From NCBI RefSeq assembly GCF_017377795.1, contig NZ_JAFRDR010000001.1, positions 372,001 through 436,000 of the forward strand: 64,000 bases of DNA. Direction: 5' to 3'. The stretch is from Williamsia soli (GTDB taxonomy: Bacteria; Actinomycetota; Actinomycetes; Mycobacteriales; Mycobacteriaceae). Both the position numbers and the translations under genes were made by a program. Below, piece after piece: positions 54,801 to 64,000 of the stretch (position 1 is the stretch's first letter; each line of letters opens with the position of its first letter). The notes under the pieces were generated by a model. That model had not been told where the DNA came from. It did not search any database and saw only the letters and a list, made by a program, of their open reading frames with translations.

Positions 54801-57800
54801 TCGCTGAGCACGCTGGACGCGGTCGAGAGCTGCTGAGCGAGGACGAGTATGCGATCGCGTCGGTGTTCCGAGACGTTCTCGGACTGGTGCCCAACGCACC
54901 GATATCCGCCGATGACGACTTCTTCAAGCTCGGCGGCGACAGCATCGTGTCGATTCAGGCGGTGTCTCATGCCCGGCGCATCGGGCTGGTGACCACCGCC
55001 AAGCAGGTGTTCGAACACCGCACGGTCGCTCGGATCGCGGCGTCGGCCGTACCCGTCGCCCGCGTGCCAGATGTGTTCGGACGAGACTCGGCCGATGATC
55101 AGGGGGTCGGGGCGGGCGCCCCGCTCATCCCGATAGCGCACCGGCTGCACGGAACGGCCGGATTCGACTCGTTCGCCCAGACTTTCGTCTTCGCAGGCCC
55201 GGCAGCGGTCACGGCGACGCAACTTCGCGGCGCGTTCGAGAGGTTGGTCGACAGGCACCCCGCGCTGCGAGCGCGGGTCGGTGAGCGTGGCGGCGAACTT
55301 CAGCTCGAGATCGACTCGGCCGCGCACTCGGTCGCAGAGCAACTCGATCATCACGAGCTCGACGACGCCGCCACGTCCCACTGGGGCTCGCAGCGATGGC
55401 AACAGCAGCTCGACGCGATCACTGCGACGCTGGCACATTCACTGAATCCCTCGAAGGGCACGATGTGGCGCGCGACGTGGGCCACTGCCGAAGGCGAGGC
55501 GACGGGCCGTCTGGTGGTGGTGATCCACCACCTGGTCGTCGACGGGGTGTCCTGGCGCATCCTGGGAGACGATCTCGCCGCGGCGGTACTCGAGGGAGGC
55601 CACGGCTACGCGGCCCTCTCGGCGCCGGGTACAGGGCTGCTGGCGTGGTCGCGGGCACTGACCGCGGTCGCCGATACTGCTGCGCTCGAAGGGCAACGGC
55701 CGCTGTGGCTGTCGATGACGAACCCGTCGGAGCGGCCGCTGGGCGCCCGACACCTCGATCCGCGCCGCGACACCTACGAGCAGGTGCGGCGTGTGACGGT
55801 GAGCGCCTGCGGCGAGACCTCAGCGGCGTTGTTGGCCGAGATACCGCAGATCGTCTCGGGCACCGTCAACGACGTTCTGCTGGGTGCTTTGTCGGCGGCC
55901 CTCGGGATCTGGTCGAGCACCCGCGACGCAGGAATCGATCACGGGATCGTGCTGGGATTGGAGGGGCACGGCCGCGAAGAGAGTGTGGTCGAGGGCAGCG
56001 AACTCTCGACGACCGTCGGATGGTTCACCTCGTGGTACCCGGTGCGTCTGCCCGTGTCGACCGGGGACGCCGACGATCTGACGATGGCGTCCCCCCAGCG
56101 GTTGGTGGCCGCGGTGCTGGCGGTGAAGGAGACCCTGGCGGCCATCCCGGACAAGGGAATCGGCTACGGGATCCTCCGTCACCTCACGCAGGCCCCCGAT
56201 GACTTGCTGCGGACGCTCGATCACCCGCAGGTGTCGTTCAACTATCTCGGGCAGTTCACGGTCGTCGATGACGACGTCGCGCCGTGGCGACCCGCTCCAG
56301 AAACCGGCGGGATCGCGCTGCATGTGGCTGATGAGGCCCCCGCGCCGGCAATCGTCGACATCACCGCGCGGTCGATTGTCTCGGACACCGGCGTCCGGCT
56401 GGTCGCGGATTTTGCCTACGTGCACACCGTCATCGATGAGGACGCGGTACAGGAACTCGCCGAGTTGTGGGTCCAGGTGCTGTCCACACTGGCCGAGTAT
56501 GCCAGGGGGCCCCGGGCGGTCCTCTCACACTCGCCGAGCGACTTTCCGCTCGTGAACATCTCGTCGGCCTCCATCCGGGACTGGGAAGATGAGTTCGGAG
56601 AACTGGCCGACGTCCACCCCTTGACCCCGGCACAGCGCGGCGTGTTGTTCCATTCGCAACTGAGTATGGGACATCCAGGTGTGGACCTGTATGTCGCGCA
56701 GCACATCCGGGATGTCGTAGGCCCGCTTTCGCAGGACCGGTTGCAAAACGCGTGGTTGGCGGTGTCGGCAAAGCACCCGCAGTTGCGCGTGGCTGTACGG
56801 GCCGGCAACGACGGGACGCCGGTGGCGGTCGTGCCGAAAATCATGCACGAACCGGTGACCGTTCTCGATCTGCGTGCGAGTGACCACCCGGATCGCGACC
56901 TGGAACGGTTCGCCGACGAGGACCGCGCCCGGGGATTCGACCTCCAACCAGGCGAGGGTGGTGTCCGCGAGAGGGCCGCGCTGGTCCGTCTGGCCGTCGC
57001 GCTCGTGGATGACTCGACCAGCGTCCTCGTCCTCACCTCGCATCATGCGGTGCTGGACGGCTGGTCGACCCCGTTGCTCGTGCAGGAATTGCTCCGTGCT
57101 TACCAGGATCCGGAATCGGTGGCCTCGCGCGTCGATGACACGTTCCACCGATTCGTGCGCCGGTTGGCCGCCGCGGATGACGAACAGGCGGCGCAGACCT
57201 GGCGTGCCGCACTCGCCGCTGTCGACGAACCCACTCTGATCGCCGGGGGTTGGCAGCCGGATGGTCGCGGCTTTCCCGATACCACCGTCGCTGCCCTCAC
57301 TGCAGAGGAGACGGCAGCGCTGACGGAACTCGCGGGGCGTCGGGGCGTGACCCTCAACACGGTGATCCAAGCGGCGTGGGCGGTGACCTTGCACGCCCAC
57401 ACAGGTTCGAGCACAACGGTCTTCGGGTCCGTGGTGTCGGGCCGTTCGGAGGACGTGGACGGCATCGAGACGGCGATCGGAATGTTCGTCAACACCATCC
57501 CCACTGTGGTGTCGCTGACGCCGGACATGACGATCGGGTCCGTGCTCTCCTCGACACACCGGTTCAACGTGTCGGTTTTGGACTGCCATCACACCTCGCT
57601 CACCGAGATGCACCGGCTGAGCGGACAATCGGTCCTGTTCGACACCCTTGTGGTGATGGAGAACTACGTCACCGACGATGCCGTCCTCGCCGAACTCGAA
57701 CGGGCGAGCGGACTCTCTGTCGGACTCAGGCAATGGCGTGACTCGACGAACTATCCGCTCACGCTGCGGATTCTCCCTGCCGCAGAATTGTCGCTGGAAC

Positions 57801-60800
57801 TGTCACACTATTCGGACGGGCTCGGTGCCGCAGCGGTCGAGCGAGTCCTCACCACCTTGGTCCGCACGCTCCGGGCGTTCGGCTCGGGTGTCGACGAGGT
57901 GGTGTCGCGCCTCGACCTGGTCGACGACGCGGACGCTGCACTGCTGCAGCGGATGTCGCAAGGGCCGATGATGCAGTTGCCGGACCTCACTGTCGACGCA
58001 CTGTTGTCGGCAGCGGCGCACGAGCACGGTGACCGGCCCGCGGTGACTTTCCGGGACGTGGAACTGACGTACGCCCAGTTCGACAGCAGGGCGAACCGCC
58101 TGGCACGGCTTCTGATCGCGGCCGGAGTACGCGTCGGCGATCGGGTCGTGTCGGTCGCGGACCGAGACGATTGGCTGCCGATCTCGACGGCGGCCATCAT
58201 CAGGTCCGGTGGTGTCTACGTCCCGGTGGATCCGGAGTTGCCCGCCCAGCGGCGGGATCAGATGATCGTCGATTGTGCCCCCGCGGTGATCCTGATCAAC
58301 TCCGACGGGCAGACCCTTCGCGATCTACCAGAAGTCCACGACGGCGTCAGACTGATAGACCTGCGAGCGCCGTCGATCCATGATGAGATGGCCGCTGCTT
58401 CCGATGCGCGCGTCACGGACGCCGAACGAAGCAGACGACTGCTCACCGAGGACTCGGTCTACCTGATCTACACCTCGGGTACGACTGGCGTGCCCAAGGG
58501 TGTCGAGGTGAACCATCGGGCCCTGGTCAACAGGTTGTCTTGGGCCGCAGCACGATCGGATGTCCCGCACCCCGTTGGCGTCGCCAAGTCGGGCGTCGGG
58601 TTCATCGACGCGCTGACCGAGATGCTGCAGGTGATCACCGTCGGTGGTCGACTGGTCATAGCCGATCGCGACGCGGCGAAGGACCCCGCCCTGCTGTCGC
58701 AGTTGTGCGACGCGTTCGGGGTGAGCGACGCGGTCATGGTTCCGTCGCTGGCCCGCACCCTCGCTTCGGCCGGCATGACCCTCGGCGGCCTGCGCCGACT
58801 GACCTGTTCGGGCGAGCAACTCGATCCCGCGGCTCTGGATCAGCTCAGGTCGGCGTTCCCGCACGCCGCGGTGTCGAACTATTACGGATCGACCGAGGTC
58901 ACCGGTGACGTGACCACTCACGCCGTCACGTCGGCGGATGCGGGACCCATCCCTATCGGTACTCCTGTCCCCAACAGCGGTGTGGTGGTCCTGGACTCGT
59001 GGCTGCGTCCCGTGCCACTGGGTGTCGTGGGTGAGTTGTACGCATCGGGTGTGCAGCTGGCACTGGGTTACCACGCCGGGTTCGCGCTGACCGCGTCCCG
59101 CTTCGTCGCGGATCCGGCAGGGACGGGGAACCGTCTCTACCGCACTGGAGATCTCGCGCGGTGGAACGCAGAAGGCCTCGTGGAGTATGTGGGTCGCGCG
59201 GACGATCAGGTGAAGATCCGTGGCCAGCGAGTGGAACCAGCCGAGGTCGCTGCCGTTCTCGGAACCCACCCAGAGGTGGGGGAGGCCGCGGTGGTCGCTG
59301 CGGCGGCGCCGGATTCGGCCATCATGTTGGTCGCCTACTACACGGTCGCCGACGACGCACAGCCGTCGGCGGTGGAGGGACAGGACCGTACCGGAGCACG
59401 GCTCGACCATCGGCTGCGTGACTGGGCCGGTGCCCGGTGTGCGGCGCACATGGTGCCGACGGTATTCGTCAGACTCGACGCGTTGCCGGTGACCGTGAAC
59501 GGCAAACTGGATCGACAAGCGCTGCCGCCGGTCGATCTCGGTGCGCTCACCGGTGAGGGCCGAGCATTGGCGACCGGAACCGAGCGCGTCGTCGGGGAGC
59601 TCGTGGTCGAGGTACTCGGGCTCGGTGACACCGATTTGTCGGCTGACGACGATTTTTTCGCGCTCGGTGGGCATTCCCTGGTCGCGACGCGATTGGTGGC
59701 ATTGCTCAACGAGCGGTGCGCGTGTGCGCTGACGTTGCGATCGGTCTTCGATCATCGAACGGTCGCCGCGCTGGCCGCTGCCGTCGACGCAGCGGTCGCC
59801 AACTCGGGGTCACGACAACTTCCACTGCCCGGCGACGTCTCGCGACCCGAGCAGATCCCGGCTTCGTCCGGGCAGCAGGCGCTCTGGGCGATCGAGGCGC
59901 TTTCCGACACGGACGCCCGGTACGTGGTGCCGGTGAAGTGGCGAGTTTCCGGCCGGTTCGACCCGTCGGCATGGGAACGGGCGATCGAGCTGGTGGTCCG
60001 CCGCCACGAGGCCCTGCGAACGAGACTGGTGGAGGCCGGCGCAGATGGTCTCGTGCAAGTCGTGGAGCCGGCCGAATCGGTGGGACGATGGCTCACCACC
60101 GAGCGCCTCGACCTCGACGGCAACACCGACAGCACCTGGGATGCGATCGAGGACTGGGCGCAGAGCCCGATCTCGCTTCGATCCGATATGCCGATCCGCT
60201 CGCTGATCGCAACAACCGCTGATCGAACCCATATCATCGCGGTGGCGATACACCACGCGTTCGTGGACGAATGGTCGATGTCGACGATCGCGAGCGAACT
60301 CTGGGCGGCGTACGAAGCGTATGTCGAGGGACGACAACCGTCCCTTCCGGAGATCCCGGTGCAGTATGCGGATTTCGCGGTATGGCAACACGAGCTGTCC
60401 GAGATCGGTGCGCTGAACAGCGATGCCGAGTACTGGGCCGAGGCGCTTGCCGGCGCCCCGGAGCTCTCGACCCTGCCCCCGGATCGATCGCGGCCGGCCA
60501 CACCGACCTACGAGGGCGGCCATCGCGAAATCGTGGTCGACGAGTCGACAACCGCTGCACTGCAGAAGATTTCCAGCGACACCGACGCCTCGTTGTTCGT
60601 GATCGTGCACGCGGCCGTGGCGCTGACTTTGCACCGCATGGGAGCCGGCTCGGATCTGTTGCTCAGCTCGCCCACCGCGGGCCGAGCAAGTGCCGCAGTG
60701 CTGTCGACGGTCGGCTACTTCATCAACACGGTGGCGTTCCGCCATCGCCTCGACCCGACCCTGACACCGGGTGAGTTCGTGCAGGCAACGCGGGAGATGG

Positions 60801-63800
60801 TGCTGGAGGCACTCGATCACCAGGCGGTCCCGTTCGACGAGGCGGTCGCGGCGTCGAAGGTCGCTCGCGTGGCCGGCGCGAATCCGCTCTGTCAGGTGTT
60901 GCTCAATGTCATCACCGAGGACGAGCAGATCCGCGATGAGATCCGGGTGCCCGCAGGGCTCTCGCATCTCGAGAAGATCGGCGGCACCCTGAGGACTGTC
61001 AAGGCAGATCTGGAGATCGAGTTCCGGGTCGTCGGTGGTCGTCTCACCGGTGATGTGTCCTATGCGGCGCAGTTGTACGAGCCCGCGACCATCGACCGGC
61101 TTGTCGACGTGTTCACCGCCGCACTCGAGGTGATCGCGCACGATCGGGATCGGACACTGGGCGCGATCGAGTTCGGCGGATACGACGAGCACATCTTGAC
61201 CGAGGCCCGGATCCCCGGTGCGCCTGTCCATCCCGAGCGGACCGTGGACGCGATGGTCCAGTCGGCCGTACGTGAGCGGCCGGCCGCGCGGGCGGTGGTC
61301 TTCGGCGATCGTACGTACACGGCTGGTGAATTCGACGCGCAGGTCAATGCGCTGGCCCGTCATCTGATCTTCTCCGGTGTACGGGTCGGTGACCGGGTCG
61401 CGGTGCTCATGCGCCGGCGACCCGAGCTGCCGATCGCGGTGGCCGCGGTGGTACGGGCAGGTGCGGCGTTCGTCCTGATCGATCCGGTGCATCCACAGGA
61501 GCGGATCCGCTACCTCATCGAAGACAGCGCGCCGTCAGCGATTCTCACCGCGGACCCCGCGGAAGACGTTCCGGTGCACGGCGACGAGGCCGTGATCGAC
61601 CTGGTGGATCCGGGTGTGATCGCGACACTGAACGCGACGGACTCGGCCACTGTCGACGACAGCGAACGCTCCCGGGTCCTCCATCCTGACGACTCGGTAT
61701 ACGTCGTGTACACGTCGGGGACGACAGGGCGTCCCAAGGGCGTGGACATATCTCACCGCGCTTTCGGCGAGTTGCTCCGCCGCCGCCAGGAGCTGTGCGA
61801 GCTCACTCCGGGCGATCGCGTGATGGCCAGGACAGCAATCGGATTCGACCCTGCCGCGGCGGAGTTGTTCTGGCCCCTGGTCTTCGGGGGCGTGGCGCAC
61901 TACCTCGACGACGACGAGTTCGCGGATCCGGCCAGGATAGTGGATCTGCTGAACCGCAACGAGTTCGTCTGGATCGACTTCACCCCCTCGCTCATGGAGG
62001 AGATGTTGCGGCACAAGGAGCTGACCCGGCTCTGTCCGCGGGTTCTGTCCCTTGGCGGCGAAACGGTTCCGTTGGCGCTGGCCCGAGAGCTCCACGAGCG
62101 ATTCGGCATCCGCGCCTGGAACATCTACGGGCCCGCGGAGGCGACCATCGAGATCGTGGCAGGCCGGTTCGACCCCGCGGCCGAGTACCCCGGCGGCCGA
62201 CTGCCGATCGGCCGGCCGCTGACCAACACGAACGCAGTGGTCCTGGATTCGTGGTTGCGGAGGGTGCCCCCCGGCACGATCGGCGAGTTGTACGTGTCGG
62301 GCGTCCAGTTGGCGCGCGGCTACCATCGTCGGCCAGGCCAGAGCGCCGCGAGCTTCGTCGCCGATCCGTGGAACACCGGAGGCCGGCTATACCGGACCGG
62401 TGATCTGGCCCGCTGGAATGCCGAAGGATCACTGGAGTACCTGGGACGCGTCGACGATCAGGTGAAGATTCGTGGACAGCGCGTCGAACCGGGCGAGGTC
62501 GCCGCGGTGGTCGCCGACCACGAGTGGGTGGGCTCGGCGGCGGTCGTGGCGGTCGATCGCGCGGTGTCGGGTATGACGCTGGTGGGGTATGCGACGGCGC
62601 GCGGTGCGGGCGCGGGCGTACCGGAGGTGGTTTTCGCGGAGCGGGTGCGGGACTGGGTCGCGGAGAAGGTCCCAGCGCACATGGTGCCCTCGGCGATCGC
62701 GCGACTCGATGTGTTGCCCGTGACGGCCAACGGAAAGGTCGACCGTAACGCTCTACCCGCGGTAGAGCCCGGTGTCGACACCGGGCGGGGCGGAGAGTTG
62801 ACCACCGACACCGAACGTGTGGTCGCCGACGTCGTCGCCGCTGTGCTCGGGGTGGGTGACGGGACCCAGATGTCGGCAGGCAGCGACTTCTTCGCGCTCG
62901 GAGGTCATTCGCTGCTGGCGACGAGGTTGATCGCCACGCTCAACGAGCGGTGTGGATCAGCATTGACGATGCGGGCGGTGTTCGAGCATCCGACCGTCTC
63001 GGCGCTCAGCGCAGCAGTGGACGAGGCCGTCGCGGACACACGGTCGACGCCGAGCCCTCAGCTGCTCGATGCCCTGGATCGCCCGGAACACATCCCTGCG
63101 TCCTACGGGCAGCAGGCGCTGTGGGCCATCGGTCAGGCAACAGGACCCAGCAGTCAGTACGTCATCGGTGACGCCCTCCGGGTCGACGACCAGATCGATG
63201 CCGACACACTGCGCGCGGCGGTCGTGTCCGTGGTGCGGCGTCATGAAGCCCTGCGTACGCACTTCGCTTGGCAAGCGGACGATCTGCTGCAGATCATCCG
63301 CGATCCCGATGAGGCACAGTCAGTTCCGTACGACATCACCGAGGTCGCCGACGACGACGTGGCTCCGGTGGCAGGCCGGCTGCTCGGCCGACCACGGGAC
63401 GGTTCGGAGGCGTGGCCGGTCGGGTTCGTGCATCTGCGCAGTCCCCGCGGCCAGTGGCTACTCGTGTCGGGGCATCACATCGTGTTCGACGAGACCTCGT
63501 TCGATGTCTTCCTGTCCGACCTCGACCTCACACTGCGCGCCGAGCGCGGTGACCGCGATGCTCGTGGTCGTCTCGCAGTGGGCGAGCGCGCACTTCGGCA
63601 GTTCGCCGATTGGGCTGTACGTGAACGCGCCGTGCTCGACGCTGCGCCGGGCGGTCGAGAAGCGCTGCTGGAGAAAGTCACCACGCGACTCGCGGAATAT
63701 GTCGTCTATCCCTATCTGCCGTACGACCACCACGGGACGGGGCGTCCGGCGGCCTCCGAGTCGGCCGAAGCGGAATGTCTTCTTCCTCGATCGGTCGTCG

Positions 63801-64000
63801 ATCAGTTGCAGCAGTTCGCTGCGCACAGCCGCACCACGCCTCTGATGCTCCTGAATGCGGCGCTGTCTGCCGCGTTGAGTTCGGCCGGGGCACCGGCACG
63901 GTCTGTGTACGGCACGCCGGCGACCCTGCGGGAAGGCCCCGACGAGCGGCAGTCCATCGGGTACCACCTCAACACCGTGCCGGTTCCGGTGTCGACCGAA
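51842..64000 (+). CDS. Giant non-ribosomal peptide synthetase, 3' end beyond the window
   Basis: 4053 codons with no stop. Order: C1 (HH145, EntF-like, accepting the aryl unit) - A1 (TSGTTG 632) - PCP1 (GGDS, Ser1034) - E (HH1229, FNYLGQF) - C2 (HH1734) - A2 (2211) - PCP2 (GGHS, Ser2612) - C3 (HH2804) - A3 (3291) - PCP3 (Ser3690) - C4 (HH3878, cut). Specificity residues read by eye: A1 DFWNIGMVH, the textbook Thr code; A2 I-D-T-V-T-S-Y-G-D with the acidic residue shifted as in beta-alanine domains; A3 D-P-A-D-S-G-I-I-E, acidic at two positions, suggesting a basic residue such as (hydroxy)ornithine. C3 and C4 have HHxxxDE instead of HHxxxDG. Start ATG 51842 has only a weak ribosome site. Confidence 0.93.
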   Translation, partial: MERRLRSSDALRSASALRLSHAQWGVWFAQELAPQSPVFSIGQIAWLPMGSDAELLSRAVGVAVHDAEVLWMVFDVDESGPRQFVRRPDSPPAVAVSMFDGTADALRAQARVRVSEPVPLDGDQLFSATVWRLTDGQLAWEFRAHHILLDAYGISLLTRRVAEVYTALARGAAVPESKFGTVAEMIAAEDDYDSSDVAERDRAYWRALVESWGHERRVQVSAAPEPAMPISVSVELDRDIIDRVDQLAKPLGATWGDVMIALWGWFNAVRDGDTAATIGIPVMARRGVGLLTPMMQVNILPLDLQFDPHDRVGDAITRATTAMRDIRRHQRFRGERLVEVVDGVKPALSQINLHVFDYNADFDGAVAVTEALATGPAEDLNLFVYNDPVNGFVLELKASPARYDEPALRVHLRRIESAVRELSSLTGDDPLRALSPADHTDLVSLAEWASQPAAVRQTSVISGTTRPATTIDARLQAAAQKHSTRVAVIAGDDIRLTYADFDTLVNQVARYLISIGIRTGDRVAVMAGRDEWLPVMLAAVMRAGAVYVPIDPDNPVDRIRYLLGDAAPGVVLTNTGTATEIDAVLADAGTPIVDLSDSKTRRRVAELSPAPVKDVDRSRRLMAEDAAYLIYTSGTTGAPKGVVVSHANVIALFDATQHFDFSADDVWILLHSYAFDFSVWEQWAPLTTGATLVVVDQEVLRDPILIGDAIRRHRVTVLNQTPSAFYALIDVEDDRPDTADLALRTVIFGGEALNAARLSSWQQRHRGGPTLINMYGITETTVHVSETVVTGESATGSASIIGRPLPGLRADVFTPHLQCAPVGVVGELYVAGPQVTHGYRGRAALTATRFVANPNGSGDRMYRTGDLARWNTTGELEYIGRIDDQVEIRGFRIEPGEVAAAVQSHPAVTAAAVVPIRQPDSGHLLAAYYCTQAGTDVEGGPLEDALREWAAAALPAYMVPSVFVRVDALPMTKNGKLDRRALPTIDLAEHAGRGRELLSEDEYAIASVFRDVLGLVPNAPISADDDFFKLGGDSIVSIQAVSHARRIGLVTTAKQVFEHRTVARIAASAVPVARVPDVFGRDSADDQGVGAGAPLIPIAHRLHGTAGFDSFAQTFVFAGPAAVTATQLRGAFERLVDRHPALRARVGERGGELQLEIDSAAHSVAEQLDHHELDDAATSHWGSQRWQQQLDAITATLAHSLNPSKGTMWRATWATAEGEATGRLVVVIHHLVVDGVSWRILGDDLAAAVLEGGHGYAALSAPGTGLLAWSRALTAVADTAALEGQRPLWLSMTNPSERPLGARHLDPRRDTYEQVRRVTVSACGETSAALLAEIPQIVSGTVNDVLLGALSAALGIWSSTRDAGIDHGIVLGLEGHGREESVVEGSELSTTVGWFTSWYPVRLPVSTGDADDLTMASPQRLVAAVLAVKETLAAIPDKGIGYGILRHLTQAPDDLLRTLDHPQVSFNYLGQFTVVDDDVAPWRPAPETGGIALHVADEAPAPAIVDITARSIVSDTGVRLVADFAYVHTVIDEDAVQELAELWVQVLSTLAEYARGPRAVLSHSPSDFPLVNISSASIRDWEDEFGELADVHPLTPAQRGVLFHSQLSMGHPGVDLYVAQHIRDVVGPLSQDRLQNAWLAVSAKHPQLRVAVRAGNDGTPVAVVPKIMHEPVTVLDLRASDHPDRDLERFADEDRARGFDLQPGEGGVRERAALVRLAVALVDDSTSVLVLTSHHAVLDGWSTPLLVQELLRAYQDPESVASRVDDTFHRFVRRLAAADDEQAAQTWRAALAAVDEPTLIAGGWQPDGRGFPDTTVAALTAEETAALTELAGRRGVTLNTVIQAAWAVTLHAHTGSSTTVFGSVVSGRSEDVDGIETAIGMFVNTIPTVVSLTPDMTIGSVLSSTHRFNVSVLDCHHTSLTEMHRLSGQSVLFDTLVVMENYVTDDAVLAELERASGLSVGLRQWRDSTNYPLTLRILPAAELSLELSHYSDGLGAAAVERVLTTLVRTLRAFGSGVDEVVSRLDLVDDADAALLQRMSQGPMMQLPDLTVDALLSAAAHEHGDRPAVTFRDVELTYAQFDSRANRLARLLIAAGVRVGDRVVSVADRDDWLPISTAAIIRSGGVYVPVDPELPAQRRDQMIVDCAPAVILINSDGQTLRDLPEVHDGVRLIDLRAPSIHDEMAAASDARVTDAERSRRLLTEDSVYLIYTSGTTGVPKGVEVNHRALVNRLSWAAARSDVPHPVGVAKSGVGFIDALTEMLQVITVGGRLVIADRDAAKDPALLSQLCDAFGVSDAVMVPSLARTLASAGMTLGGLRRLTCSGEQLDPAALDQLRSAFPHAAVSNYYGSTEVTGDVTTHAVTSADAGPIPIGTPVPNSGVVVLDSWLRPVPLGVVGELYASGVQLALGYHAGFALTASRFVADPAGTGNRLYRTGDLARWNAEGLVEYVGRADDQVKIRGQRVEPAEVAAVLGTHPEVGEAAVVAAAAPDSAIMLVAYYTVADDAQPSAVEGQDRTGARLDHRLRDWAGARCAAHMVPTVFVRLDALPVTVNGKLDRQALPPVDLGALTGEGRALATGTERVVGELVVEVLGLGDTDLSADDDFFALGGHSLVATRLVALLNERCACALTLRSVFDHRTVAALAAAVDAAVANSGSRQLPLPGDVSRPEQIPASSGQQALWAIEALSDTDARYVVPVKWRVSGRFDPSAWERAIELVVRRHEALRTRLVEAGADGLVQVVEPAESVGRWLTTERLDLDGNTDSTWDAIEDWAQSPISLRSDMPIRSLIATTADRTHIIAVAIHHAFVDEWSMSTIASELWAAYEAYVEGRQPSLPEIPVQYADFAVWQHELSEIGALNSDAEYWAEALAGAPELSTLPPDRSRPATPTYEGGHREIVVDESTTAALQKISSDTDASLFVIVHAAVALTLHRMGAGSDLLLSSPTAGRASAAVLSTVGYFINTVAFRHRLDPTLTPGEFVQATREMVLEALDHQAVPFDEAVAASKVARVAGANPLCQVLLNVITEDEQIRDEIRVPAGLSHLEKIGGTLRTVKADLEIEFRVVGGRLTGDVSYAAQLYEPATIDRLVDVFTAALEVIAHDRDRTLGAIEFGGYDEHILTEARIPGAPVHPERTVDAMVQSAVRERPAARAVVFGDRTYTAGEFDAQVNALARHLIFSGVRVGDRVAVLMRRRPELPIAVAAVVRAGAAFVLIDPVHPQERIRYLIEDSAPSAILTADPAEDVPVHGDEAVIDLVDPGVIATLNATDSATVDDSERSRVLHPDDSVYVVYTSGTTGRPKGVDISHRAFGELLRRRQELCELTPGDRVMARTAIGFDPAAAELFWPLVFGGVAHYLDDDEFADPARIVDLLNRNEFVWIDFTPSLMEEMLRHKELTRLCPRVLSLGGETVPLALARELHERFGIRAWNIYGPAEATIEIVAGRFDPAAEYPGGRLPIGRPLTNTNAVVLDSWLRRVPPGTIGELYVSGVQLARGYHRRPGQSAASFVADPWNTGGRLYRTGDLARWNAEGSLEYLGRVDDQVKIRGQRVEPGEVAAVVADHEWVGSAAVVAVDRAVSGMTLVGYATARGAGAGVPEVVFAERVRDWVAEKVPAHMVPSAIARLDVLPVTANGKVDRNALPAVEPGVDTGRGGELTTDTERVVADVVAAVLGVGDGTQMSAGSDFFALGGHSLLATRLIATLNERCGSALTMRAVFEHPTVSALSAAVDEAVADTRSTPSPQLLDALDRPEHIPASYGQQALWAIGQATGPSSQYVIGDALRVDDQIDADTLRAAVVSVVRRHEALRTHFAWQADDLLQIIRDPDEAQSVPYDITEVADDDVAPVAGRLLGRPRDGSEAWPVGFVHLRSPRGQWLLVSGHHIVFDETSFDVFLSDLDLTLRAERGDRDARGRLAVGERALRQFADWAVRERAVLDAAPGGREALLEKVTTRLAEYVVYPYLPYDHHGTGRPAASESAEAECLLPRSVVDQLQQFAAHSRTTPLMLLNAALSAALSSAGAPARSVYGTPATLREGPDERQSIGYHLNTVPVPVSTE

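Noticed and set aside
51915-63845. Many plus- and minus-strand open frames over the NRPS region, some above 500 codons
   Set aside because: They lie over the NRPS frame, which shows continuous C, A, PCP and E motifs in a single reading frame; the others show Arg/Gly/Asp-rich shadow composition and no motif.
1-64000. CRISPR arrays, rRNA genes, insertion sequences, integrases
   Set aside because: No regularly spaced repeats, no conserved rRNA stretches and no transposase or integrase motifs were found; the siderophore locus shows no flanking direct repeats or tRNA that would mark an island.

Overview
The window is about 64 kb of high-GC, gene-dense DNA from a mycolic-acid-containing actinobacterium (order Mycobacteriales). 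Gordonia or a close relative is my best guess. The lineage call rests on an MmpL3-type lipid flippase with a long C-terminal tail, a giant AftD arabinofuranosyltransferase, a DUF3068 envelope protein, GTP-dependent PEP carboxykinase, an F420-type oxidoreductase, and a gene order that, from memory, tracks Mycobacterium tuberculosis Rv0206c to Rv0243. No rRNA, tRNA, CRISPR array, insertion sequence or phage gene was recognised. No gene-free stretch exceeds about 240 bp.

Layout. 1-4 kb: a DUF2339 membrane protein (cut by the left edge) and a divergent TetR/MFS drug-efflux pair with a 20-bp palindrome between them. 4-14 kb: core block mmpL3 - NYN-domain protein - trmB (minus strand), then two unusual P-loop proteins, a small DxDxDG protein and pckG (plus strand). 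14-17.6 kb: a MacB-like ABC ATPase and FtsX-type permease. 17.6-36.5 kb: an envelope-glycan block of SAM methyltransferase, GT4 glycosyltransferase, polytopic membrane proteins, MocR regulator with a divergent EamA transporter, lipid/glycan flippase, LLM oxidoreductase, DUF3068 protein, acyltransferase 3, AftD, DUF2613, a universal stress protein and LpqI. 36-40 kb: a fatty-acyl module (htdX, fabG4, fadA2) with a TetR gene; two CTTAC-type palindromes link the TetR promoter to the fabG4/fadA2 promoter. 40.5-42 kb: a sugar-porter MFS gene.

42.1-64 kb is the accessory centrepiece: an iron-regulated mixed siderophore locus. It reads SIP ferric-siderophore reductase - two ABC half-transporters - aryl carrier protein - 3-dehydroshikimate dehydratase - aryl-AMP ligase - ornithine/lysine N-monooxygenase - MbtH - PanD-like aspartate decarboxylase - giant NRPS running off the right edge. 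Three IdeR/DmdR-like iron boxes precede the three transcription units. The dehydratase makes 3,4-dihydroxybenzoate rather than the usual 2,3-isomer. The ligase and carrier would load it. PanD would supply beta-alanine. The NRPS (C-A-PCP-E-C-A-PCP-C-A-PCP-C...) appears to use threonine (epimerised), then beta-alanine, then a probably basic residue. I know of no characterised siderophore with this combination, so this is the best candidate for a new system in the window.

A second pattern is a set of long, nested, sequence-unrelated palindromes at gene 3' ends (about 1.8, 17.6, 21.9, 26.7, 36.5 and 40.4 kb).
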